Of a stretch of 64,000 nt of DNA, positions 35,178 through 44,678 are shown piece after piece. Where the stretch lies: contig NZ_CP095043.1 of the NCBI RefSeq assembly GCF_022919175.1, positions 3,100,001 through 3,164,000 of the forward strand, written 5' to 3'. The stretch is from Leucobacter rhizosphaerae (GTDB taxonomy: Bacteria > Actinomycetota > Actinomycetes > Actinomycetales > Microbacteriaceae). Position 1 is the stretch's first letter; every line of letters starts with the position of its first letter. The position numbers and the translations under genes are program-made. The notes beneath the pieces are model-generated. The model worked only from the letters and a program-made list of their open reading frames with translations, did not search any database and was not told where the DNA came from.

Positions 35178-36534
35178 AGCCACGCACCCGCTCCCAGTCG
35201 GTGACCGCGGCGTCGAAGGCCGCGACCTCGGTCCGTGCCGCGTGCACGTAGTGGTCGACGACCTCGTCGCCGAAGGTCGTGCGGGCGAGCTCCGAGCGCT
35301 CGAACAGGTCGGCCGCGTCGCGCAGGGTGGTGGGCACCCGGTCGATCTCGGCCTCGTAGGCGTTGCCCGTGAGGGGATCGCCGAGCTCGAGCCCCTGTTC
35401 GATCCCGGTGAGCCCGGCGGCGAGCATGCCCGCGACGGCGAGGTACTGATTGACGTCGCCGCCCGGCACGCGGTTCTCGACGCGCATCGCGTGCCCCTTG
35501 CCGACGACGCGCAGCGCGCAGCTGCGGTTGTCGTGACCCCAGGCCACCGCGGTCGGGGCGAAGCTGCCGTCGACGAAACGCTTGTACGAGTTGATGTTCG
35601 GAGCGAAGAGCAGTGCGAACTCGCGCATCGCGGCGAGCTGCCCGGCGATGTAGCTGCGGAACATGGGCGACATCCCGTCGGGGGCGCTCGGGTCGGAGAA
35701 CACTGGGTCACCGGCTGTGCTCCGCAGGCTCGTGTGCACGTGGCAGCTGTTGCCTTCGCGCTCGTTGAACTTCGCCATGAATGTGAGGCTCTGGCCGTGC
35801 GCGGCGGCGATCTCCTTCGACCCGCTCTTGTAGATCGAGTGGTTGTCGCAGGTGTCGATCGCGGGCGCGTAGCGGAAGGCGATCTCCTGCTGCCCGAAGT
35901 TGCACTCGCCCTTCACGCCCTCGCAGTACATGCCGGCGGCGTCCATCGAGTTGCGGATGTCGCGCAGGAGCGGTTCCATGCGCGTGGAGCCCTGGAGCGA
36001 GTAGTCGACGTTGTAGTCGGACGCCGGGGTGAGGCCGCGGTAGCCGTTCTTCCAGGCGGATCGGTAGTCGTCCTCGAAGACGATGAACTCGAGTTCGGTG
36101 CCGACGTACGGCACGAGATCGTGGGCGGCGAGCCGGTCGACCTGGGCGCGGAGGATCGCCCGCGGCGACACGTTGATGGGGGAGTGCTCGGCGGCAGTGA
36201 CGAGGTCGGCGATGACGAGCGCGGTGCCGGGCAGCCACGGGGTGCGTCGGAGCGTGCCGAGATCCGGGATCATCGCCATGTCGCCGTAGCCGCTCTCCCA
36301 GCTGGTGAGCGCGTAGCCGTCGACCGTGTTGAGCTCGACGTCGACGGCGAGCAGGTAGTTGCAGCACTCCGCGCCGTGGTGCATCGTGTCCTCGAGGAAC
36401 AGTCGCGCCGAGACGCGCTTTCCGACGAGGCGCCCCTGCATGTCGGTGAAGGCCACGATCACGGTGTCGATCTCGCCTGCAGCCACGGCGTGCCGCAGCT
36501 CGTCCGGTGTCAGGTTTCCGCTTGCCGGGGTCAT
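35164..36534 (-). CDS. Glutamine synthetase-like gamma-glutamyl ligase (PuuA/GlnA4 type)
   Basis: GS-fold enzyme (456 aa). Its metal and ATP residues are visible in VGTELEFIVFED (Glu pair), GVKGECNFGQQEIAFRYA, SCHVHTS and VENRVPGGDVNQYLA; NSYKRFVDGSFAPT is the substrate-end block. These match the GlnA3/GlnA4/PuuA branch, which links glutamate to an amine, rather than assimilatory GlnA. Context (ethanolamine-type permease, no amine oxidase, an SDR present) favours gamma-glutamyl-ethanolamide synthesis, as shown for GlnA4 of Streptomyces coelicolor; polyamines are the alternative. Start ATG 36534; its leader contains inverted repeats. Confidence 0.85.
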   Translation of the reverse strand: MTPASGNLTPDELRHAVAAGEIDTVIVAFTDMQGRLVGKRVSARLFLEDTMHHGAECCNYLLAVDVELNTVDGYALTSWESGYGDMAMIPDLGTLRRTPWLPGTALVIADLVTAAEHSPINVSPRAILRAQVDRLAAHDLVPYVGTELEFIVFEDDYRSAWKNGYRGLTPASDYNVDYSLQGSTRMEPLLRDIRNSMDAAGMYCEGVKGECNFGQQEIAFRYAPAIDTCDNHSIYKSGSKEIAAAHGQSLTFMAKFNEREGNSCHVHTSLRSTAGDPVFSDPSAPDGMSPMFRSYIAGQLAAMREFALLFAPNINSYKRFVDGSFAPTAVAWGHDNRSCALRVVGKGHAMRVENRVPGGDVNQYLAVAGMLAAGLTGIEQGLELGDPLTGNAYEAEIDRVPTTLRDAADLFERSELARTTFGDEVVDHYVHAARTEVAAFDAAVTDWERVRGFERL

Positions 36535-36580
36535 GAAGGCTCCTTGCTCGTCGTCGAGTGCCGGTGTGCTCGCACCAAAA

Positions 36581-36670
36581 GGTCGATTTCCCGACCATTA
36601 AAGCACATGGGTGGCTCGGCGGCGATCGCGAACCCGGACGAGTTTTCAATAAAGGTGGTGAAAGACTACC
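36581..36670. promoter_or_regulatory. Two inverted repeats in the divergent promoter region
   Basis: GGTCG-N6-CGACC at 36581-36596, with AT-rich flanks, and GGTGGT-N5-ACTACC at 36654-36670 (one mismatch) lie between the divergent synthetase and permease genes. The second resembles FadR-type TGGT/ACCA half sites and is followed by CATACT at 36680-36685, a possible -10 for the permease. They are good candidates for the GntR operator. The remaining bases of 36535-36755 show nothing else. Confidence 0.45.
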
Positions 36671-36755
36671 AATAGATGGCATACTCGGCCTTGACATCGC
36701 ATCGCGCGGGCACGGGTCCTCGCGTACCGATCACAACGCAGTGAAAGGGGTCGAG

Positions 36756-38309
36756 ATGGCCAAGGACACACTGAAGGTCTCCGGGGTGACATATACCACC
36801 GCGGAGTCGGGGTATTTCGAGAAGCGGAAGCTCAAGCGGGCCGCCGGCATCTGGGGGCTCTGGGGCCTCGCCGTCGGCGCGGTGATCTCGGGCAACTTCT
36901 CGGGGTGGAACTTCGGCATCGAGGCCGCGGGCTTCGGCGGCATGCTCATCGCGTTCGCGATCCTCGTGGTCATGTACTACGGCCTCGTCTTCTCGATCGG
37001 TGAGATGGCGGCGGCGATGCCGCACACCGGCGGCGCCTACTCCTTCGGCCGGGCCGCGATGGGCCCCTGGGGCGGGTTCGTCACCGGGCTCGCCGAGACG
37101 ATCGAGTACGTCGCCACCACGGCGGTGATCGTCTACTTCTCCGCGGGCTACGCGAACGGTGTGACCGAAGGACTCATGGGCTTCAGCCTGCCGACCTGGC
37201 TGTGGTGGATCATCCTGTACGCCGCCTTCGTCGGGCTCAACACCGCCGGCGCCGCGATCTCGCTGAAGTTCGCGGTCGTCGTCTCCTTCATCTCGATCGG
37301 TGTGCTCGTGCTGTTCGCGATCATGGCGTTCGCGAGCGGCTCGCTCGACTGGGGCAGCCTCTGGCAGATCGAGCCGGATCCGGGCCAGAGCGTCTTCCTG
37401 CCGCACGGGATCCTGCCGATCCTCTTCGCCATGCCGTTCGCCATGTGGCTCTTCCTCGGCATCGAGGAACTGCCGCTCGCGGCCGAGGAGTCGCACAACC
37501 CGGTGCGCGACATCCCCCGCGCCGGCCTCTGGGCCCGCGGCACGCTCATCGTGACCGGTCTGCTCGTGCTGGTGCTCAACACGGCCGTGCTCGGCGCCGA
37601 GGCGACCGGCGTGGCCGGCGAGCCCCTGCTCGACGGGTTCCGCGCGATCCTCGGGGATGAGCTCGCCTGGGTCGCCGGCCTGCTCGCGCTGTTCGCCCTC
37701 TTCGGGCTGCTCGCGTCGCTGCAGGGCATCATGTTCGCCTACGGTCGGAACATGTACTCGCTCTCCCGCGCCGGGTACTACCCGAAGTGGCTCTCGCTCA
37801 CCGGGAAGCGCCAGACGCCGTGGGTCGCACTCCTCGCCGGTGCGGTGATCGGCCTCGTCGCACTCTTCGTCGTCGAACTCACGGGCGGCGACAGCGGCGT
37901 CGGCGGAGCGATCGTGCTCAACATCGCCGTGTGGGGCGCGGTGCTCGCCTACTTCATGCAGATGCTGTCGTTCGTGATCCTGCGCCGGAAGTACCCGAAC
38001 GCCAAACGGCCCTACGTCAGCCCGTGGGGCGTGTTCGGCGCGGTCTCGGCCGCGGTGATCTCGGCGCTCATCTTCGTGGGCTTCCTGCTCAACGAGACGT
38101 TCCGTCCGGCGATCATCGCGATCGTCATCGTGTACGTCGTCGGCCTCGTCATCTTCGGGCTCTACACGCGACACCACCTGGTGCTGTCGCCCGAGGAGGA
38201 GTACGCGGTCTCGGGTGGCCTGCACGGCGACCCGCAGACCGAGGGTTACGGCGGTGCGGTCGAGGAGGAGCTGCTCGGCCTCGACGGCCGGGATGCGCCC
38301 CGGGGATAG
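36756..38309 (+). CDS. Amino acid/ethanolamine permease, APC family
   Basis: Twelve-helix APC-superfamily importer (517 aa). The stretch GIWGLWGLAVGAVISGNFSGWNFG with FSIGEMAAAMPHTGGAYSF and AMGPWGGFVTGLAETIEY matches what I know of bacterial ethanolamine permeases more than other APC members; HPHTGG-like GAYS is the substrate loop. A 60-residue acidic C-terminal tail is cytoplasmic. Start ATG 36756 has GAAAGGGG upstream. It is divergent from the ligase gene with shared inverted repeats, so both are likely induced together. Specificity needs a transport test; choline-like or other amines remain possible. Confidence 0.82.
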   Translation: MAKDTLKVSGVTYTTAESGYFEKRKLKRAAGIWGLWGLAVGAVISGNFSGWNFGIEAAGFGGMLIAFAILVVMYYGLVFSIGEMAAAMPHTGGAYSFGRAAMGPWGGFVTGLAETIEYVATTAVIVYFSAGYANGVTEGLMGFSLPTWLWWIILYAAFVGLNTAGAAISLKFAVVVSFISIGVLVLFAIMAFASGSLDWGSLWQIEPDPGQSVFLPHGILPILFAMPFAMWLFLGIEELPLAAEESHNPVRDIPRAGLWARGTLIVTGLLVLVLNTAVLGAEATGVAGEPLLDGFRAILGDELAWVAGLLALFALFGLLASLQGIMFAYGRNMYSLSRAGYYPKWLSLTGKRQTPWVALLAGAVIGLVALFVVELTGGDSGVGGAIVLNIAVWGAVLAYFMQMLSFVILRRKYPNAKRPYVSPWGVFGAVSAAVISALIFVGFLLNETFRPAIIAIVIVYVVGLVIFGLYTRHHLVLSPEEEYAVSGGLHGDPQTEGYGGAVEEELLGLDGRDAPRG

Positions 38310-38319
38310 CATGACCCCC

Positions 38320-38370
38320 GCCGGCGGGAGCGCGGGCGCGGTGCCAGGCCGCACCCGCGCTCCCGCCGGC
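38320..38370 (+). terminator. Strong terminator hairpin after the permease gene
   Basis: A 17-bp perfect stem (38320-38336 with 38354-38370), interrupted near the top by one unpaired base on each side, closes on a seven-base loop. It separates the permease from the glycine riboswitch transcript. Confidence 0.85.
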
Positions 38371-38418
38371 GAAGACTGCTACGCTACACACACATGTGAA
38401 TATCGGCCGCTGAGCTAT

Positions 38419-38620
38419 GGCGGGAGAGTTCGGACCCAGAGTCCGGCGCCGAAGGAGCAAATCCTCCCCGGGAATCTCTCAGGCACCCGTACCGTCGCAG
38501 CGAGGCAACTCTGGAAAGCAGCCCTCCGTCTCCGAGAGACGCGGCTCACCGACGGTGCAACGACGCCCCGAGTCAGCTCGGACGCGTCTGAATCTCTCAG
38601 GTACACCACAGAGCGGGGAG
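38419..38620 (+). promoter_or_regulatory. Tandem glycine riboswitch
   Basis: Two glycine aptamers in a row upstream of gcvP. Aptamer 1 (about 38419-38520) has GGGAGAG, CGCCGAAGGAGCAA, CCCCGGGAA and CTCTCAGGCA in the known order. Aptamer 2 (about 38525-38620) has GAGAGAC, CACCGACGGTGCAA, AATCTCTCAGGTACA and ends in AGAGCGGGGA; its core reads CCGACGG where CCGAAGG is usual. GGGGA-GGA-TCCCC at 38615-38627 may belong to the expression platform. Glycine binding normally turns on the cleavage system. TACGCT at 38380 is a possible -10. Confidence 0.93.
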
Positions 38621-38666
38621 GATCCCCATCCGTCGCGCCCGCGCGGCACTATCCTCGGAGATCCTC

Positions 38667-41519
38667 GTGAGCATCACTCCCGTCACCCGCACATTCACCG
38701 ACCGGCACATCGGCGTCTCCGATCCCGCCGACGTCGAGACCATGCTCGCCCGGCTCGGATACACGAGCCTCGACGAGCTCGTCGACACCGCCGTCCCCGC
38801 AGCGATCCGTCGCCCGGACGCTCTGCAGATCCCGGCCGGGCTCAGCGAGGAGGAGATCCTCGCCCATCTCCGCGAGCTCGCCGACCGCAACGTCGTGAAG
38901 ACCCAGATGATCGGTCAGGGCTTCTACGGCACCTTCACCCCGCCGGTGATCCGACGCAACGTGCTCGAGAGCCCGGCGTGGTACACCGCGTACACCCCCT
39001 ATCAGCCGGAGATCTCGCAGGGTCGACTCGAGGCGCTGCTCAACTTCCAGACGATGGTCGCGGATCTCACCGGGCTGGCGGTCGCGAACGCCTCGATGCT
39101 CGACGAGTCGTCGGCCACCGCCGAGGCCGTGCTCCTCATGCGCCGCGCCAACAAGGCCGCTCCGGCAACGGCGAAGACGGTGCTCGACGCCAACCTCTTC
39201 CCGCAGACCATCTCGGTCGTGCGCGGTCGCGCCGAGGCGCTCGGCTTCGAGGTGGAGGTGGCCGACCTGGGCGCGGGGCTGCCCGAGGGCGACCTCTCCG
39301 GCATCGTGCTGCAGCAGCCCGGCGACAACGGCGCCGTCGTCGACCACGCCGCGGTCATCGCGGCCGCGAAGGAGCGGGGCGCGATGGTGACGGTCGTCGC
39401 CGACCTGCTCGCGCTCACGCTGATCACACCGCCCGGGGAGCAGGGCGCCGATGTGGCCGTCGGCAACACCCAGCGCTTCGGGGTGCCCCTGTTCTTCGGC
39501 GGCCCGCACGCCGCGTACCTCGCGATCCGCGCCGGGCTCGAGCGCTCGCTGCCCGGCCGCCTGGTCGGGGTCTCCAAGGACTCCGCGGGCGCCCCCGCGT
39601 ACCGCCTCGCCCTGCAGACCCGCGAGCAGCACATCCGGCGCGAGAAGGCCACCAGCAACATCTGCACCGCCCAGGCGCTGCTCGCGATCACCGCGTCGAT
39701 GTACGCGGTCTACCACGGAGCGGATGGGCTGCGCGGGATCGCCGAGCGCACCCACGCGCACGCCCGCACGCTGGCGAACGCGCTCACCGACGCCGGGATC
39801 CCGATCGCCTCCGAGTCGTTCTTCGACACGGTGTTCGCCACGGTGCCCGGTCGTGCGGCGGAGATCGTCGCGCGCGCCGCGGACGCCGGGATCAACCTCC
39901 GCCTCGTCGACGCGGACACCGTGGGGGTCTCCGCCGACGAGACCACGGCCGACGCGACCATCGACGCGGTCGCCACCGCCTTCGGCGCGGAGGTTCGGGA
40001 GCGGGTGCGCGCGGGGGACTTCGGGTTCGCCGCGGAGCTCACGCGCACGAGCGATTTCCTGACTCACCCGATCTTCCACTCGATCCGCTCCGAGACGCAG
40101 ATGCTGCGCTACCTCCGCCGCCTTGCGGACCGGGATCTCGCGCTCGATCGCACCATGATCCCACTCGGGTCGTGCACCATGAAGCTGAACTCGACCGCGG
40201 AGATGGAATCGATCTCGTGGCCCGAGTTCGCGGGCATCCACCCGTACGTGCCGGCCGAGCAGAGCCGCGGCTGGCGCGACCTCATCGCGGAGCTCGAGCG
40301 GCGCCTCGTCGAGATCACCGGCTACGCCGGCATCTCGCTGCAGCCGAACTCGGGCGCGCAGGGCGAATACGCCGGGCTCCTGGCGATCCGCGGCTACCAC
40401 CGGGCCAACGGCGATCTGCAGCGCGACGTCTGCTTGATCCCCGCCTCGGCGCACGGCACGAACGCGGCCTCGGCCGTCCTGGCCGGCATGCGCGTCGTCA
40501 TGGTGCAGAACACCGAGACGGGCACGATCGACCTGGTCGATCTGCGGGAGAAGATCGCCGCGCACCGCGATGCGCTCGCAGCGATCATGATCACCTACCC
40601 CTCGACCTACGGCGTGTACGACGCCGACGTGCGCGACGTGTGCGATCTCGTGCACGAGGCCGGGGGACAGGTCTACATCGACGGCGCGAACATGAATGCC
40701 CTGGTGGGGCTCGCGCAGCCGGGCCGGTTCGGTGGCGACGTGTCGCACCTCAACCTGCACAAGACCTTCGCGATCCCGCACGGCGGCGGCGGTCCCGGCG
40801 TCGGCCCGATCGGGGTCGCCGAGCACCTGCTGCCCTACGTGCCGAACGACCCCACGGGGTCCGTCAGCGTCAGCGAGGGAGTGCCGGTCGTCGCGACGCT
40901 CTTCGGGTCGGCGGGGGTGCTGCCGATCTCCTACGCCTATATCGCGATGATGGGCGGCGACGGGCTCACGCAGGCGACCCGGATCGCGCTCCTCAACGCG
41001 AACTACATCGCTGCCCGGCTCTCGGAGTCTTTCCCCGTGCTGTACACGGGCAACCGCGGGCTCGTCGCCCACGAGTGCATCCTCGACCTGCGCGAGCTCA
41101 CCGCACGCTCCGGGGTGACCGCCGAGGACGTGGCGAAGCGCCTCATCGACTTCGGGTTCCACGCACCGACCCTGGCGTTCCCGGTGCCGGGCACACTCAT
41201 GGTCGAGCCCACGGAGTCCGAGGATCTCGGAGAGCTCGAGCGGTTCATCGAGGCGATGATCACGATCCGAGCCGAGATCGACCAGGTGATCGCCGGGGAC
41301 TTCTCGATCGAGGACTCCCCGCTGCGCGGCGCGCCCCACACGGCCGCGGTCGCGGTGGCGAGCGATTGGGACCGCGCATACCCGCGCGAGCAGGCGGTCT
41401 ACCCGGTGGCCGTGCTCCGCACCGACAAGTACTTCCCGCCGGTCGGGCGCATCGACAACGCGCACGGCGACCGCAACCTGGTCTGCTCGTGCCCGCCGCT
41501 CGAGGCGTTCGCCGAGTAG
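38667..41519 (+). CDS. gcvP: Glycine dehydrogenase (decarboxylating), P protein
   Basis: PLP subunit of the glycine cleavage system (950 aa, single-chain form): it decarboxylates glycine and passes the aminomethyl group to lipoyl-GcvH. Visible are [44 protein letters not shown], the Asp in [10 protein letters not shown] and the PLP lysine in [18 protein letters not shown], with GNRGLVAHE later. Start GTG 38667 has GGAG seven bases upstream, 46 bases after the riboswitch core. It heads gcvP-gcvT-gcvH-sdaA. Confidence 0.97.
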   Translation: MSITPVTRTFTDRHIGVSDPADVETMLARLGYTSLDELVDTAVPAAIRRPDALQIPAGLSEEEILAHLRELADRNVVKTQMIGQGFYGTFTPPVIRRNVLESPAWYTAYTPYQPEISQGRLEALLNFQTMVADLTGLAVANASMLDESSATAEAVLLMRRANKAAPATAKTVLDANLFPQTISVVRGRAEALGFEVEVADLGAGLPEGDLSGIVLQQPGDNGAVVDHAAVIAAAKERGAMVTVVADLLALTLITPPGEQGADVAVGNTQRFGVPLFFGGPHAAYLAIRAGLERSLPGRLVGVSKDSAGAPAYRLALQTREQHIRREKATSNICTAQALLAITASMYAVYHGADGLRGIAERTHAHARTLANALTDAGIPIASESFFDTVFATVPGRAAEIVARAADAGINLRLVDADTVGVSADETTADATIDAVATAFGAEVRERVRAGDFGFAAELTRTSDFLTHPIFHSIRSETQMLRYLRRLADRDLALDRTMIPLGSCTMKLNSTAEMESISWPEFAGIHPYVPAEQSRGWRDLIAELERRLVEITGYAGISLQPNSGAQGEYAGLLAIRGYHRANGDLQRDVCLIPASAHGTNAASAVLAGMRVVMVQNTETGTIDLVDLREKIAAHRDALAAIMITYPSTYGVYDADVRDVCDLVHEAGGQVYIDGANMNALVGLAQPGRFGGDVSHLNLHKTFAIPHGGGGPGVGPIGVAEHLLPYVPNDPTGSVSVSEGVPVVATLFGSAGVLPISYAYIAMMGGDGLTQATRIALLNANYIAARLSESFPVLYTGNRGLVAHECILDLRELTARSGVTAEDVAKRLIDFGFHAPTLAFPVPGTLMVEPTESEDLGELERFIEAMITIRAEIDQVIAGDFSIEDSPLRGAPHTAAVAVASDWDRAYPREQAVYPVAVLRTDKYFPPVGRIDNAHGDRNLVCSCPPLEAFAE

Positions 41520-41575
41520 GGCTGCGCTGGATCCCCGCCCAGCTCGCTCGCATCACCCGTTGAAAGGACCTCACC

Positions 41576-42688
41576 GTGACTGATCCGAAACACACCGCGC
41601 TGCACGAGGAGCACGCCGCGCTCGGCGCCGTGTTCACCGACTTCGGCGGCTGGGATATGCCGCTGCGATATGCCTCGGAGCTCGCCGAGCACCGGGCGGT
41701 CCGTGGCGCCGCGGGCCTCTTCGACCTCTCGCACATGGGGGAGATCCGCGTCGAGGGCCCCGACGCTGCGACGTTCTTGAACACCGCGCTCGTCGGCAAC
41801 CTCGCCGCCATCGCGGTGGGCAAGGCGAAGTACTCGCTGATCTGCGCCGAGGACGGCGGCATCATCGACGACCTCATCAGCTACCGGCGCGCCGAGGATC
41901 AATACCTCCTGGTGCCGAACGCGGGCAACGCTGACACCGTCGCCGAGGCGCTGCGCGAGCGCTCGCGCGGCTTCGATGTCACCATCACCGACGTGTCGGC
42001 GGAGACCAGCCTGATCGCGGTGCAGGGGCCGAACGCGGTGGCGATCCTGCACACCGTCACTCCCGAGTCCCAGCACGCCCTCGTGAGTGAGATGCGGTAC
42101 TACGCGGCTGACGACGCGACCGTCGCGGGGATCGACGTGCTGCTCGCGCGCACGGGCTACACCGGGGAGGACGGGTTCGAGCTCTACGTGCCGAACGATC
42201 GCGCCGCCGAACTCTGGCGTGCGCTGCTCGCGGCCGGGGCCGACCACGAGCTGATCCCCGCCGGGCTGGCCGCCCGCGATTCGCTGCGGCTCGAGGCGGG
42301 GATGCCGCTCTACGGCAACGAGCTGAGCCGCGAGACCAATCCGTTCGAGGCGGGCCTCGGGCCGGTGGTCTCCTTCACGAAGGAGGAGTCCTTCGTCGGA
42401 CGCGCCGCGCTCGAGGCCGTGCGGGAGACCGGGCCGCAGCGAGTGCTCGTCGGCCTCCGCGGCGCGGGCCGCCGCGCCGGGCGGAGCGGCTACGCCGTGC
42501 TGGCGGGCGACGAGGTGGTCGGTTCGGTCACGAGCGGGCTTCCGAGTCCGACACTCGGGTACCCGATCGCGCTCGCGTACGTCCGCCCCGAGTTCGCGGC
42601 GCCCGGCACCGCCCTGTCCGTCGACCTGCGCGGCAAGGCCGAGCCCTTCGAGGTCGTGCCGCTGCCGTTTTACGCGCGGCCGGCCTGA
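41576..42688 (+). CDS. gcvT: Glycine cleavage system aminomethyltransferase, T protein
   Basis: Transfers the methylene group from aminomethyl-GcvH to tetrahydrofolate and releases ammonia (370 aa). It shows FGGWDMPLRY, GLFDLSHMGEI (with the catalytic Asp later in the folate site), YTGEDGFELY, GLAARDSLRLEAGMPLYGNE and SGLPSPTLG. Start GTG 41576 follows GAAAGGA. The gene is in the riboswitch transcript, 56 bp after gcvP. Confidence 0.96.
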   Translation: MTDPKHTALHEEHAALGAVFTDFGGWDMPLRYASELAEHRAVRGAAGLFDLSHMGEIRVEGPDAATFLNTALVGNLAAIAVGKAKYSLICAEDGGIIDDLISYRRAEDQYLLVPNAGNADTVAEALRERSRGFDVTITDVSAETSLIAVQGPNAVAILHTVTPESQHALVSEMRYYAADDATVAGIDVLLARTGYTGEDGFELYVPNDRAAELWRALLAAGADHELIPAGLAARDSLRLEAGMPLYGNELSRETNPFEAGLGPVVSFTKEESFVGRAALEAVRETGPQRVLVGLRGAGRRAGRSGYAVLAGDEVVGSVTSGLPSPTLGYPIALAYVRPEFAAPGTALSVDLRGKAEPFEVVPLPFYARPA

Positions 42689-42743
42689 GCGCTCGGCCGG
42701 GACCGTCACGGCACCGCTTCGTATTTCTTCACCGCATCACATT

Positions 42744-42773
42744 CAGCACCGCACCACACAGCACCGCACCACA
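42744..42773 (+). repeat. Perfect 15-bp tandem duplication between gcvT and gcvH
   Basis: CAGCACCGCACCACA occurs twice head to tail at 42744-42758 and 42759-42773, within a CA-rich, weakly structured gap that may provide an open ribosome-loading site for gcvH. Confidence 0.8.
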
Positions 42774-42791
42774 CACAGAAATGAGCAGCAC

Positions 42792-43175
42792 ATGAGCACC
42801 GTACGCACCGGACTCCAGTACTCCGTCGAGCACGAGTGGATCACCTCCGAGACCCCCGCTACCGTCGGCGTCTCCGAGGTCGCGGTCGACGCCCTCGGAG
42901 AGATCGTGTACGTCGACCTCCCCGAGGTGGGCGCGACCGTGACCGCGGGGCAGCCTTGCGGTGAGATCGAATCGACGAAGTCGGCCTCGGAGCTGTTCTC
43001 GCCGGTCACGGGCGAGGTCACCGAGGTGAACGACGCCGCGGTCGCCGATCCTGCGATCATCAACGCGGAGCCCTACGGTGCCGGGTGGCTCTTCCGCGTC
43101 GCGACGACCGAGGCCGGCCCGCTGCTCTCGGCGGAGGAGTACGCGGCCGCGAACGACGCCGAGCTCTCGGAGTAA
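42792..43175 (+). CDS. gcvH: Glycine cleavage system H protein
   Basis: Lipoyl carrier of the complex (127 aa). The lipoylated lysine is Lys63 in [29 protein letters not shown] and [14 protein letters not shown] are family blocks. Start ATG 42792. An L protein and lipoylation genes are not in the window, so those are supplied elsewhere. Confidence 0.97.
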   Translation: MSTVRTGLQYSVEHEWITSETPATVGVSEVAVDALGEIVYVDLPEVGATVTAGQPCGEIESTKSASELFSPVTGEVTEVNDAAVADPAIINAEPYGAGWLFRVATTEAGPLLSAEEYAAANDAELSE

Positions 43176-43206
43176 TCCGGGATCCTCGGAGGAGACGCGG
43201 CCGCCC

Positions 43207-44655
43207 ATGGCGATCAGTGCGTTCGACCTCTTCAGTGTCGGCGTCGGGCCATCGAGCTCCCACACCGTGGGGCCGATGCGCGCCGCCCAGCACTTCGTCG
43301 AGCGGGTGCGCCGCGAGGGCGCGCTCGGTTCCGTCGCCTCGCTCGAGGTCGAACTCTTCGGGTCGCTCGCGGCGACGGGGCACGGGCACGGCACCTTCAC
43401 CGCGGTGCTCCTCGGCCTCGAAGGCTTCGATCCCGCGCAGATTCTGCCTGCGGAGTCGGAGGAGGCGCTCGCGCGCATCGAGACGAGTGGGATCGTGCGG
43501 CTCGGTGGTGCACTCGCTGCCGGGCTGGGATCGGCCGCCGCGTCGGGATCTTCCGCCGCCTACGCCGAAGTACCGTTCGCGATCGCCGACATCGTGCTGC
43601 GCCCACTCACCGTGCTGCCGCGCCACACGAACGGCATGCGGTTCCGGGTGCGAGACGGTGTGGGCGAGGTGCTGGAGGAGCAGACCTATTTCTCCGTCGG
43701 CGGCGGGTTTGTGGTTCGCGAGGGCGCCGAGCAGACCGTGCTCGACGGCCTCGAGGCCGCGATCTCCGAGCAGCCGTACCCGTTCACCACGGCCGCGGAA
43801 CTGCTCGCGCACACCGAGGCGAGCGGGCTCTCCGTCGCGGAGGTGATGCGCTCGAACGAGCTCGTGCGCCGCGATGCCGCCGAGATTCAGGCGGGTCTCT
43901 CGCACATCTGGCGGGTGATGGAGGAGTGCAAGGACGCGGCGCTCCGGCGCACGGGCGTGCTGCCGGGCGGTCTCGAGGTGCGGCGGCGGGCCCCCGACTG
44001 GCATCGACGGCTGACGGCACAGGATCCCGATCGCGACCCGCGCTACTGGCAGGAGTGGGTGAACCTCGTGGCGCTGGCGGTCAATGAGGAGAACGCCTCG
44101 GGCGGACGGGTCGTGACCGCCCCGACGAACGGTGCGGCCGGGATCATTCCGGCGGTCCTGTTCTACGCGACGCACTACGCGCCGGGGGTGGATCCCGCGG
44201 ACGCCGCCGCTCGGGAGCGGATCGTCAGCGACTTCCTGCTCGCCGCGGCCGCGATCGGGGTGCTCGTCAAGGAGCAGGCATCGATCTCCGGCGCCGAGGT
44301 GGGCTGCCAGGGTGAGGTCGGATCGGCGTCGTCGATGGCAGCGGCCGGGCTGGCCCAGGTGCTCGGCGGCTCGCCGGCGCAGGTCGAGAACGCCGCGGAG
44401 ATCGCGATGGAGCACAACCTGGGGCTGACGTGCGACCCGGTGGGCGGGCTGGTGCAGATCCCGTGCATCGAACGCAACGCGATCGCCGCCTCGCAGGCCA
44501 TCAACGCCGCCAAGATGGCGCTGATGGGCGACGGCGCCCACCACGTGAGTCTCGACCAGGTGATCGCAACGATGCGCGAGACGGGCCGCGACATGAGCGA
44601 CAAGTACAAGGAGACGTCGACGGGTGGGCTCGCCGTGAACGTGGTCGAGTGCTAG
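43207..44655 (+). CDS. sdaA: L-serine ammonia-lyase (iron-sulfur type)
   Basis: Converts serine to pyruvate and ammonia (482 aa, single-chain alpha-beta form). The N-terminal beta domain has [22 protein letters not shown]; the catalytic domain has [44 protein letters not shown] and a C-terminal VVEC, which together give the Cys ligands and the tail Cys typical of SdaA. ATG 43207 follows GGAGGAG at a longish 13 bases. Being last in the gcv operon, it lets glycine, via serine hydroxymethyltransferase encoded elsewhere, reach pyruvate. Confidence 0.95.
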   Translation: MAISAFDLFSVGVGPSSSHTVGPMRAAQHFVERVRREGALGSVASLEVELFGSLAATGHGHGTFTAVLLGLEGFDPAQILPAESEEALARIETSGIVRLGGALAAGLGSAAASGSSAAYAEVPFAIADIVLRPLTVLPRHTNGMRFRVRDGVGEVLEEQTYFSVGGGFVVREGAEQTVLDGLEAAISEQPYPFTTAAELLAHTEASGLSVAEVMRSNELVRRDAAEIQAGLSHIWRVMEECKDAALRRTGVLPGGLEVRRRAPDWHRRLTAQDPDRDPRYWQEWVNLVALAVNEENASGGRVVTAPTNGAAGIIPAVLFYATHYAPGVDPADAAARERIVSDFLLAAAAIGVLVKEQASISGAEVGCQGEVGSASSMAAAGLAQVLGGSPAQVENAAEIAMEHNLGLTCDPVGGLVQIPCIERNAIAASQAINAAKMALMGDGAHHVSLDQVIATMRETGRDMSDKYKETSTGGLAVNVVEC

Positions 44656-44678
44656 CCGCTGCTCCCTAGACTGGACAC

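Noticed and set aside
38649..41465. Long minus-strand frame opposite gcvP
   Set aside because: A shadow of a clear gcvP gene; no domain and no ribosome-binding site.
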